A stretch of 64,000 bases of DNA, taken from NCBI GenBank assembly GCA_032717465.1, contig CM064683.1:37143042-37207041 (forward strand), in the 5' to 3' direction. A program made the position numbers and the translations under genes. Of this stretch, positions 18,470 through 29,500 are shown one piece after another (the stretch's first letter is position 1; every line of letters starts with the position of its first letter). The notes under the pieces were generated by a model that saw only the letters and a list, made by a program, of their open reading frames with translations, made no database searches and was not told where the DNA came from. The DNA is from Coenobita brevimanus. Lineage: Eukaryota; Arthropoda; Malacostraca; Decapoda; Coenobitidae.

Positions 18470-18540
18470 ATCAGAAAAAAGCAGCCATGGAATTAGTTTC
18501 ATTGATATCAATCGGTAATTCCACAATCATCATGATGCAC
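18470..18540 (-). ncRNA. box C/D snoRNA, family B copy 3
   Basis: C box core at 18529-18534, D box CTGA at 18473-18476, guide intact. The accessory segment CCATGGCTGCTTTTT is like copy 5. The acceptor that should follow 73 nt downstream has changed from CAG to CTG. Confidence 0.8.
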
Positions 18541-18814
18541 TACATGGGTGTATCTGATAAATTACCTAGCCACTCATCACCACCACCTAACTATTGAAAA
18601 TTCTAAGCAAAACGTCATCCCAGGTAAAATCTCCAACCCCTCCCTTCCTTCTCATAATGCAGAAAGTTACTTAGCTAATCACTTGATGTACCAGTAGTGC
18701 TGCTCTCAGGTGCCTGCCCTTTCTCTCTTCCTTCCTTCCTCTTTCCTTCATTCTCTCCTCTTCCTTCTGTCTACAGGTGACTCTACATGAGTGACATGCC
18801 AAATGGTTTCCTGT

Positions 18815-19140
18815 ACGCAGGAAACCATTGATACGCTGGATGGTATCATATAACCAAATTATAGCGCCTGTGGTTTGGTGGGTAATTAAAACACTCCAAT
18901 CAGACTGATCTGGTGTGGATTTAAATCCAAGGGGTGGTTGGGGTTTATTCCTCATATAATGCCACTCAGGAATGAGAGGCTGATCAAACTCATCTTTTCT
19001 ATGCCAGGACCAATTTGCCTAGCCCTGGGCTCCAATGCTCCTCATGTGGAAACACTGGATCATCTAGACCTCCCCTCCATCATCATCCAGACCTCTTCCA
19101 CCCCCCCCCATCATCATCATCATCAATCAAAACCATTCTA
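18815..19140 (+). mobile_element. tRNA-derived SINE
   Basis: Lead hairpin GGTTTCCTG / CAGGAAACC, A-box region TGGTTTGGTGGGTAATT, B-box-like GATTTAAATCC, body and a CATCATCATC-type tail. Confidence 0.8.
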
Positions 19141-19391
19141 CTCCTCCAAGCATCCACACCTCTTCCACCCCAAGGATGAGGTGAGGTAATACACACCCAC
19201 AACACTGTTACCTTTCCCACATAACACATACTGTAAGTCTGATATATAAACTCACGATGCTTACCTACAAGTAATCCCTCGTCTGAGCCACCCAAACCCA
19301 TCCAGTTGGCACTGCACGTGTGGAAGGTCTGCAAGATAATTACACTTTAGAACACAACAAAAAATTTTCCTCTGCAAACTTTTAATTTCCA

Positions 19392-19457
19392 CGGTCAGAG
19401 CAATTTGGTTTAATCAGAACTCATAGGATTGACAGATTTTTATTTTCATCATGAATG
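19392..19457 (-). ncRNA. box C/D snoRNA, family A copy 1
   Basis: C box ATGATGA at 19446-19452, D box CTGA at 19395-19398, guide at 19425-19438 with D' ATGA. D box to acceptor: 66 nt. Confidence 0.85.
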
Positions 19458-19518
19458 ACAATTAACCCCTTCAATATGATGACATCCTGCACAATGAGAC
19501 CTTGCTTTGATGGGCCTG

Positions 19519-20360
19519 TTTTTTTTTTTTTTTTTTTTTTTTTTAATGCGAGGAAGAAGGAACCAAAGGCCATGAGCCCGCAGTAACAGTTCCCTCCAAG
19601 AGAAAAACAAAATACAATAGAGAGCCAAATTCAAGATCCGATCATTTTGAGATGCCTGGACACACTACGTTTGAAAGACTGGAGATCATAGGCAGGAGGA
19701 AATACAGACAGAGGGAGACAGTTCCAGAGCTGACCTGTTGCATAAATGAAAGACTGGGAGTAACGGTTAACTCTTGCATTAGAGAGTTGGACAGAAAAGG
19801 GATGAGAGTTTGCTGCCAGCCAGACGGGTGCTACGCGCCCGTCGTAGAGGTGGAGGAATGCAAGCAGACAGTTCAGAGGAGCAGTGACCATTAAAGTAGC
19901 GATAGAAAAGAGATAAAGATGCAACAGTGCGGCGAAGAGACAGAGGTTGAAGGGAGTCAGTAAGAGGAGGAGAGTTAATGAGACGAAAAGCCTTTGACTC
20001 CACCCTATTGAGAAGAGCTGTATGTGGGGAGCCTCCCCACACATGAGAGTTGTACTCCACACAGGGGCGGATAAAACCCCTGTATAGAGTCAACAATTGT
20101 GCAGGGGTAAAGAAAGAGCGGAGTCGGCTTAGCACACCCAATCTCTTGGAAGCAGATTTTACAAGAGATGTAATATGATCTTTCCAAGATAAGTCCCGAG
20201 TAAATGAAACCCCAAGCATGTTCAAGGATGATGCAGGATTAATCTGAATATTATTAAACATTAGTGGGTATACCTGTGGAAGATTTTGTCGGGTTGATAG
20301 GTGTAAGAACTGAGTCTTAGATGCATTAAAGACAACCATATTATTTTTACCCCAGTCAGA
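19519..20360 (-). mobile_element. LINE 3' part with poly(A) tail
   Basis: Minus-strand frames give FNASKTQFLHLSTRQNLPQ, LGVSFTRDLSWKDHI, LYRGFIRPCVEYNSHVWGG and, after a frameshift near 19785, the C-terminal WNCLPLSVFP segment. This is the region after the catalytic site of Jockey/CR1-type reverse transcriptases. The poly-T run at 19519-19544 is its poly(A) tail. 5'-truncated. Confidence 0.88.
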
Positions 20361-21125
20361 GATATGTAGGGGACTTCAGATAAACTGATCCCCTAGCCCA
20401 ACAATACAATAACTTTGTGTTATATACTGAACCAAGATCTGGTATAGAGCTCATCCAGCAACCAACTGGACAAAAGTGTTAAATACCTAACCACAGCCCA
20501 CTATTTCCCTTTTCATTATTATTTATTACCTCACAAAATGAGGGCCAACATTAGTTCTGTATTGCTTACTGATCTATTAAATATCAAGGAATACAGGTCA
20601 AATCCTTTAATTGCTGATTTTCTGATCTCTTATAATTTGTCCAACATAACAGACCATTTTTCATACATACTGTCCCTAGGTCTGGTACAGTGGTCCTTAT
20701 TGGATGTCTTATAAAACAAACTACTGGACAGACTGTCTGCCTTTTCTTCACAATTAGTTCATTATAATGAGGTCTCACTGTACATGATGTAGGATAGACA
20801 AACAGCATTGACTAAGCCATCCCCACACTAAAAAAAAAATCACTCAGTAGTTCAAAAGACAAGAGTTGTATATATGTACCACCCTGTATATCATCAACGT
20901 TAAGGGGGTTACTTCAGATCAGGCAAAAAGGCAATGTCACTCACCATTACCGCATGGCAGCAGTATGACGGACACATTACAAGACTGGACATGTGCACCA
21001 GTTAACTCTATCACAGTAACTTGAATCATGAACCACAACTCAGTGTCTATCCCAGGCCTCCTGCTCATAATCCTGGGGAGATAAAACCGTGCTTCATTAC
21101 CAGTTACAAGGTATGTTTTCAACAT

Positions 21126-21197
21126 AAATCAGAAAAAAAACTGCCGCGGACTGGTTTCATTACAATCAATCGGTCATAACCACGTTCATCATTAAGT
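21126..21197 (-). ncRNA. box C/D snoRNA, family B copy 2, guide decayed
   Basis: C box core at 21186-21191 and D box CTGA at 21129-21132 are kept, as are D' TTGA and CCGCGGC. However, the 18S guide GGAATTACCG has become GGTTATGACCG, so it should no longer direct the usual site. D box to acceptor: 56 nt. Confidence 0.75.
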
Positions 21198-21400
21198 GTA
21201 CTCCTTTTACTCTACCTTGATCCAAAATTGCCCTCTATATTGAACGCACAGTGGCAACAAGAGAAGAACACAAGAAAGTGCATGTAGTCAAGGAGCGCCA
21301 CTGAAAGGAGGTATGGGCTGTAGCATTCTCTCTCTCTCTGCCACTTGGCTATGTGTATTTGGGTTCAACAGCAGGAAAATCAGGGCCAAGTATACAGTAG
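21195..21400 (+). mobile_element. MITE copy
   Basis: Left end CTTTTACTCTACCTTGATCC, right end GGGCCAAGTATACAG; same family as at 41920. It abuts snoRNA B copy 2. Confidence 0.6.
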
Positions 21401-21700
21401 CTACTTCAATGGTGCCAGCTTCTGCAACCACCAATCTTATTTAACTTGGGACAAACCTATGGTACTGATACGGTTATTGAAGGCTGAATAAAACTCTTCC
21501 AGTTTGAAATAATCAGGCTGCATAAAAATGTCTGAAAAGTTAAAGTGACACTGAACTTACCTGTGTTTTGGTATCAGGGGAAGATGTCGATTTGCAAGGA
21601 ATGATGAGAAACTGTCCAAACCTCCAGCTCCTGTGAAGAAAGATGAAATTTGCTGTATAGCTAATCAGTTACGGTAACAACATTACGCAATTCCAATTTA

Positions 21701-21773
21701 TAGTCAGAGATAAAAACAGCCATATAGGTGGTTTCATTACAGTCAAGCGGTAATTCCTTGCTCATCATTATAC
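21701..21773 (-). ncRNA. box C/D snoRNA, family B copy 1
   Basis: C box core at 21762-21767, D box CTGA at 21704-21707. The guide GGAATTACCGC matches 18S over 11 nt, one more than the other copies, with D' TTGA. The accessory segment is degraded (CTATATGGCTG). D box to acceptor: 73 nt. Confidence 0.82.
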
Positions 21774-22020
21774 CGATACACCCTCAAGCCAATGATGCTT
21801 TTGCTATTTCTTGCTACTACCACACAATTTCATTGGGGGGAAGGGGGGGGAGGGCCTCTTGCAAGGGTTAATGTAGGCAAAACCTGACCTCTTCTGAAAT
21901 GAATACCGCTGTCTGGTAGTTGCAAGAATGCAAAGAATGTCACTGGAGCAAAAAGTCTCAATGAAATTCAACTTACAAGGTGTTTCCTCAGTTCTCCACT
22001 TCATTACTCCAAGTCACACC

Positions 22021-22943
22021 TGAAACTGGGAAGGGGTAAATGAAGTTCTTCAACTATTCTCAGCATACAGCAATTTAAACCATGTCATGGAAATGCTTCT
22101 GAAGTTCATTTTTATAAAACAAATATCAAGCAAACTTTCACCTCTAAACACTACTCCGATAATATTAGATTCAAGCATACTCTTTACTGAGTGAATGACA
22201 AACACAAGTCATTATGAGATGTAAGTGGAGTCAACACTGCATATATCAAATGCTAAAATACAATACACTGCTACCTTCACAAGTTAAAGAAAAAAGTATA
22301 TTCACTCTGAACAGTTCATATCAAGGAAGTAAAGGAGATAAGGCATAAATGATAATTACTAACAACAAAATGGTGTACTGTACAGTATATCAAATTAATA
22401 AAAAGAGGAACAAACAATACTCACCAAATTTGATGCATTCTTGGTCATAAAACAGTGTATGTTTATACTATATGTTTACATACAAATCCAATTCAAGTTC
22501 TATGACATTAAAAATCCAAGACAAATGCCTAGTTGCTGCTGTTGTGGTCCCAGGCACATCTAAACATGAACCAGGGAAACTGCACATTGAGGTTGCTCTT
22601 CTGCTGCAGTCCACCATCTCCTTTCGCAGAAGTTAAGAGATATTTGTGCAACCATGCAGATGAGCCGCCCAGTTACCTCGGTGCCACCACATAAAGGCAT
22701 CCTTCTCCACCACCTATTCATGAAGTTAAATGGTCAAGCAAACCTGTATCATGATTATCAGGACAGAAGTGAAAGGCATTGCAATAGTGAAAGATTTTGT
22801 TAATTTAGGCTATACTGTACATATGAAATAAATAAATGTTGGATAAATGATACTGTAAATTCTGAATAGGAGTAAAAGACAATGTAAATACAGGATGGAA
22901 GTAAAAGGCACTGTAAAGCAAGTAAATCTATTTCTATCAGTGA
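22021..22943 (-). other. interval between RPL24 stop and first placed snoRNA host exon
   Basis: Should hold the RPL24 3' UTR and the start of the snoRNA host. No AATAAA or ATTAAA was found on the minus strand; only variants such as TATAAA near 22461. 22544-22700 is a repeat shared with 40845-41030. Confidence 0.6.
22544..22700. repeat. dispersed repeat, copy 1
   Basis: Shares blocks such as CTTCTGCAGTTCACCATC-like and TGTGYARCYRKGCAG sequence, in the same order, with 40845-41030. No A/B boxes or coding capacity seen. Confidence 0.5.
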
Positions 22944-23496
22944 TCAACGCCTGCCACCATGACCGCCATGGCCAGGACGAGCTGCGCGGGGCATTTTGGG
23001 AGCCTTCTGGGCAGCCTTCCGACTCTGAGGGCAGAAAATGAACACGTCACTACCTTCCTAACTAAAATACAGCTGCATCTCATTTCACACTGCTCAATGG
23101 TGGAAAATAAATATAGCAGCTACATCATTCACTAACTCGAATACAGCTATACCTCCTCTCACAGGGCTCACATGTTAACCCCGTGGACCATGCATGCAGA
23201 ACCTGTGTAGGCGAGCCCCTTTAACCTTGTAATACAGTGATGTGTTAACTATGTCTCTGACCAAACCTCAACCTGCCAACTAAAAATCCACTGTGACCCC
23301 AACTACACTACACATGGCTTCCTAGCGGCAGAGCCTAGAGATAATGCAGACAAAAGACAGTGACATTAAATGGTTTAAAGGAATTAAAATGTGGGAAAAA
23401 TCTCACAGATACTCAAACTTGCCAACTAAAAACCCCTGTGACTCCAACACCTCTGTAAGTGTCCTAGGTGCTAGTTTCAAACCCTACAAAATCTTG

Positions 23497-23543
<47 letters not shown>

Positions 23544-26500
23544 TTCTTGAAATAAATCAAGATGGTGGCCAGGAAGCCAACCTACTGTATACGACACAGC
23601 ACAGGCAGGTTGAAACACTGTTGAATTTTGTCACCATTAATGGGTACCGTGTATGTGGAGATAATACCTGTAGTATCTTCCTAACCCTATTGACACTCGG
23701 GATCCTATGACTAAGGATAGAAAACATAGTATATTATTACCCTCTTAAACTAAGCAGTCTCCTCTAAACCATTTTGACACTCCCAGGCTTGGCTCGAAAA
23801 GAATACATATAGCACATGCTCATTTAACAATGGGGATGCATTGTGAAGCCTAATTGTATGATAAATTTGGTAATTCAGCAATTGTATAAGCAAGAAAATG
23901 ATCATACAGTGAGAAATCAAAGCATCATAATGATCATATGTTAAAAATTGACCATTAATGATGATAATTGTAATAATTATAGAAGTGAATGAAAATATAC
24001 TGAGTGTTCATATGAAGAAGATGTACTGTACTTATTATCTTAATCCTATTAACATTATCAGGCTCAACTTAGAAAAATAAAAATAAATAAATAACCAGTT
24101 CACTCTTCATAACCCTCCTAACACTCTCAGGCTCCCCAACTCTAGGAGAAAAATACTTGATTACCCTCAACCTACATAGTTTCCCTCCAAAACCTATTAA
24201 CACTCATGTTACCTATGACTTATTTGTCTTCCAATTATTCCGAGAACACAAAACAGTCTGAACACACTTGGCCAACAACTCTGGGTCAATTGTAGTGTAC
24301 TGTGTTGTTACCCTGCCTCTATTCTGTCATAACAATTCACTAAAAATGTTACGATACTACAAAATTTTGTATTTATCACATGGTGCGGGGGTGGGGGGAA
24401 TAATCTTTCAGGACCTACATGAAAACCTTGTAACATCATCATCCAGATTTTTTCCCAACAAAAGAGAAAAGAATCATCAAGGTCTCAAATTCTTTCCCAC
24501 CAAGTGACAGGGGTTGAGGTAGACCGGTAATTTACGTGATGGCAAGAAAAACCAACAAAGTCTGAGGGGAGGGGTTGAATATACAAAGAAGCAACTACTT
24601 TACTTTTCAGAACAATGATTCTGGCACTTAACTTATTCCTATGCTAAGGGTCATCAAGTAGTGAACTCCAATGTAACACACAATGATTAACAGCAGCACT
24701 TACCACTTTCTGCAAAAGAAAGAGAGAATAAAATATTAACACTTTCCCTGCACATAAACAGCACTCAGTAGGACAGGCAGATATGATGCTATGTCTGGAA
24801 TAAGTTTTAACGATCTGATGAAGCCAGGATTCCAGGGCCTTGAATGGTGAGTGAATGGGAGTGTGGTCCATTCAACTGGGAAAACTTTGGTTAGTGTCTC
24901 ACCTCATTCTTACTTTTTTTGTTTGTTTGTTTGGTTCCTACCTCACCCTACCCTACAGTGGGAAAGGAGGTCTGGATGATGATGATGATAAAAAGCACAT
25001 CACACAAACACTTTATACCCATCATCATCATCCTGCCTCCTTCCCACCTGCAAACGGGGCAACGCAGAGTCCCGAAAGCCAGAAAAACAAACATAACAGT
25101 GGGTTATCCTACCAACAAATGCCCAATGAAATGACCCACACTCATTCATCCATCACTCAAGCCCCTAGAAGTCTAGATCTACCTTCCACATGTAGCTTCT
25201 TAACCCTTTAACCGTGGGTGTCATCCCAGAATGACATTGCAAAAACTGGACCAAACCGCGGGTGTCATTCTCGAATGTTTGTGAATATTTTGAATACCGC
25301 GCGTTTTTCCTGTGCGCCAATTGTTTCAAGGGAGAGTAGCTATTAAGTTCTTTCACTCCAGCCGACCCCCACCTCCCACCCCCCGGGCCCCCCACCCCAC
25401 CCCGGACCAAACACGCATCAGAATCTGTCCAGCTGTGTGAGTGACAACACCGCTGATGTGGCAGTGAAGTGCAGGCAATTACAGTGCCTTTTACCTGCCT
25501 CAGTGAACACAGAGTGGGTGTTTATCGTATGTGCAGTGTTCATATATGTTTATAGTATTATTATCAGAATGAGGTTGGCATTTGGTAATGGTGTGTAAGC
25601 GAAAAACAGTTATTATAGCACTGCTGATGTGGCAGTGAAGTGCGGGCAATTACAGCGCCTTTTACCTGCCTCAGTGAACACAGGGTGTGTGTTTATCGTA
25701 TGTGCAGTGTTCATATATGTTTATAGTATTATTATCAGAATGAGGTTGGCATTTGGTAATGGTGTGTGAACGAAAAATAGTGATTACAACACCGCTGATG
25801 TGGCAGTGAAGTGCGGGCAATTACAGTGCCTTTTACCTGCCTCAGTGAACACAGAGTGGGTGTTTATCGTATGTGCAGTGTTCATATATGTTTATAGTAT
25901 TATTATCTGAATGAGGTTGGCATTTGGTAATGGCGTGTGAGCGAAAAATAGTGATTTTAGATCGCTCACTTCTAACGGCACTGCCCATCCAGTGATAGTC
26001 AACGAAATCATGAAACCTACATCATTGCAAAGCCGAAGGTTAGTACTTTCTAATGGTACCTTATTTTTCGCTCTAGATTTATTCTGTGCAGAGTTATAAA
26101 GGTTTAAAGTTTGTTTACATTTTGGCTGAAACCCCCACGGAAGAGGCCAGTCGGGGCAAAACAATGCCCGCAGTTAAAGGGTTAACTACCCATCACTTTT
26201 TTGAAAATCTAATAATTAAAAGTGGTTTATGTTATGCATGAAAGCATATTCCAATACCAATTTTTTTACTAATCCAATGCTTTTACTTTCTTGACAAATT
26301 AATTGCTCACGTAATGCCACTCAGGGATGAGTGAGGCAGGTCACTCTTATCTTAAATGTCAGGACCAACTTGCCTAGCCCTGGGCTCCTACGTTCCTCAT
26401 GGGGTGGCATAGGATTGGATGATGGATGAATGGAACAAATTAACATTAATAAACTGGCATCACATATAAATTATCCATCAAAATGCTTATTATTCAGAAT

Positions 26501-29500
26501 GTGATTACCGTATGAAAACCTAGAGTTTAATCACAGATGTGTGTAACCATCATCCATCACCATCCAAACTATATCTCACAAAAGCAGAGCGGGCCAGATC
26601 CACGACAGAGTAACACAAGAAATAATAAAAAGCCAGGTAATCATCAATTAAATGATAATCAAAATGTGGTAGGCAGTCTTTCTCTATAAACTTCCATGAA
26701 GTGCAATGACAACATACACTGCTGTTAGTACAGCACTGAAATTCTAGATGCTGGAACCTTTATATTACGCATCTGATTCATTCATTCATTCATCATCTAT
26801 CCAGTGTTGCCCCAGGAGGAGCGTAGCAGACCGGGGCTTGGTAAGTCGATCCAGACATTTAAAGTTGAAAGCGACCAGCCTCACTCATCCCTGAGTGGCA
26901 TTACATGAGCACACCCCTTGGATATAAACCTGCACCGGCTCAATCATATGCACTTGATACCTACACATATTATACAAGTATTTTATAAAAGGAATGGTTA
27001 ATGTTACGAAGGGAAACTTGTGCCCGAAAAACAACTGTTAGGAGAAATGTTACACTCACTGCAAGGGTCTCAGATAGAGTGAACTATGATACTGTATTCA
27101 ACTTTAAAATATTATGATGTACATACCTTGGCAGGAGGAGGAGCATTAGCCTTCTTGGTGGCTTTTGCAGCCTTGTTCTTCTCCTTGGCAGCTCTGGAAA
27201 TGTTATCAGATGATTATATACAGGTACTAAGAATGCTGTTTCTCTACAGGTTATGTAAGCTTGATAAATACTTAAGTATTACAACTATAACATCTGCCAT
27301 GATTTAGCAATTTTAGATAGCGGAATCTGGGGGACACTTAACCAGGCCAAAAATCCTGGTTATATGGTTACCACCCAGCATAGTAAATGGTGTCCTGGGT
27401 ACAGGAAACCATTTATATTGTCACTCAGTGTAGAGACCATAAGACAACACTACACTGAGTGAGCGGATGATGGGCACCCCAATCTACCAAACTTTGGCCA
27501 TCTGGATGTTGCTACTCCTCACCCTGCCCTAGGGTGGGAAAGGAGGTCTGAATGATGATGATGATGATTACAACTGTATTTTATACCATAACTGGAGCTT
27601 ACAAACAAATCTCTTGTGTTAAATGTTTTACTAAATCATCATGAGAGGATCCTGTGAAAGCAAATAAAACCACTTAGTGGTACTTAGAACAGCCTCTGTC
27701 ATAATCTCTTGTCAAACAATCTAGGAATATAATAATACAAAGCATGCAAATAAGGTAAAGATTTTGTATGGTAAATACTTGAATGATATGGGGGGAAAAA
27801 ATTACATTCCCTACAAAAAATTTCAAGCCTCACAAACACATAAAGGTTCACAAATAAACCATTTCTGCAGTAGGGGACTATAATTCAAGAAAAGCATCAA
27901 TACTGAAATATTATATTAAAACAGACTTCCAGATGCGTCAAATATATTCCACACATTTTGAATCCTATTGGGAACAATGATACCCTACATCAACTAATAC
28001 AACACAGCTTCAGCATAATTGTGTAAATTATTATTCAAAACAGTAAATGCAATACTAAATTTATTACCCAGTTTCATACCACAGCAAAACCTAAAAATTT
28101 AACTGCTATAATCCAAACATGAGTAAAACACTGAACTCACCTGATAGCCTGTTCTCGCTGAGCCTTACGCACTTCAGGCTTCATGTTCCTGAAAGAGAAA
28201 ATTCAACTTTACAAACTGGCTAAATACTTTCCATAAATCTCCATCCATTCATCATCTAACCCAGTACTGCCCTATCAGGAGTGTAGGGGCCAAGGGTAGG
28301 TTACTAAGTCCAAAAGCATTTACACCTCGTTACCAGTCTCGTCCCTAAGCAGCATTACAGAAGTAGTAAACCCATGTCACCCTCAAAAGTTAACCTCAGG
28401 GGTCACATCCAGGTGGAGTTTCACCTCACCTGACCATCAATCATCTAACTCAAACAAAGCCTTGTAAAATTTCATGTAATAAGCTCAGTGCATCATATGA
28501 ATTATAATACATCAATCTGCAACCAAGCAAGATATACAAGTACATTAAAATGATGCAAAATTAATTTTGAAGTAATGCACAAAGATTAAATGTTTGATGA
28601 GCAGCAGGCTCTGAGTCAGCTGAACATTAAAGATTTTTCACATCACAACTGGAAGTATGACTGGCATCCAAAATATATGTACAATCATGAGCAAAAATTT
28701 GTGGGTACTTCTCAGTCAGCCGTGACAAGCGGTGTTACATGAGCTACGGTATTTTTGTGAAACAACACATGGCACAGAAAAGAGTAAGAGAAGGTAGGTT
28801 ACAGTACTGTCATCCCAGTATGTAGAGGAATAGGAAATATGGAGGAATACTGGTACACTTTCACTTGGCTGTACAGTACAGATGCATTAAAAAATGGAAG
28901 AAGATGGATTTAGTATTAGAGGATGTGCTGAAATGCTATCTATCTGTCTATTGCCTGATGCCTTAATCCCATAAGGGGTGGTCACAAACAGACTGACTCC
29001 ATCTTGCCCTATCTCGTACCATTTCACTTCCCTCTCTCCAGCCCACACACCCCTCTCTAATGTACCTCTCCACTCCATCCCTCTATCTCATCCTTGGCCT
29101 CCCTCTCCCCACCCTCCACTTCACACACACACACACACTCTCCTCATTAGTCTCTCATACTCCATCCTCTCCACATGGCCAAACCATACAGCAAATGTCA
29201 ATCACCTCTTGGCCATGATGTCTGTGAGTGAGGCACCAACAATGGCTCTTTGGTACTTCTGGGTGCGGCGGGTACGCTTCTTGGTGGTCTCCTCCTCCAT
29301 ACCCTTCTTGTGCTTACGCCTGAAACAATTGAACAGCCAGAAATATTAATCCCTTCAAGTCAAAATAACAGTTTACATTGTTCATTCAATTTACTTATTT
29401 TGCCTTATCATAATCTTCCTACATCCATTCACTGTTTTAGTTAATCCTTAATATTTTCTTTTACTGACTTCCTTTTCTTACATATTATATTCTTTTTATT

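Larger units (their letters stand above)
10095..22020 (-). ncRNA. multi-exon snoRNA host gene
   Basis: Spliced transcript whose job appears to be carrying intronic box C/D snoRNAs. Predicted exons in 5' to 3' order: 21977-22020, 21561-21630, 20945-21072, 19265-19328, 18295-18347 (uncertain), 17556-17693, 17112-17149, 16372-16462, 14920-15042, 14656-14716, 11138-11265, 10651-10699, 10302-10365, and terminal about 10095-10199 with AATAAA at 10111-10116. Nearly all have clear AG acceptors and GTAAGT or GTGAGT-type donors. Eleven introns each hold one snoRNA, whose D box ends about 56-73 nt before the next acceptor in ten of them, the spacing known for intronic C/D snoRNAs. Exons are short, poorly conserved between duplicated units and lack a shared frame, so the spliced RNA is probably non-coding. 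The first exon is not identified; a GTGAGT donor at 22424 (exon start 22425) is a weak candidate. Exon calls rest on splice motifs and unit-to-unit homology, not transcripts. Confidence 0.75.

Noticed and set aside
24425..24470. TGATGATG and CTGA pair on the minus strand in RPL24 intron 6
   Set aside because: Only about 30 nt between the boxes, no rRNA complement noticed, and GAT-repeat-like; not a convincing snoRNA.
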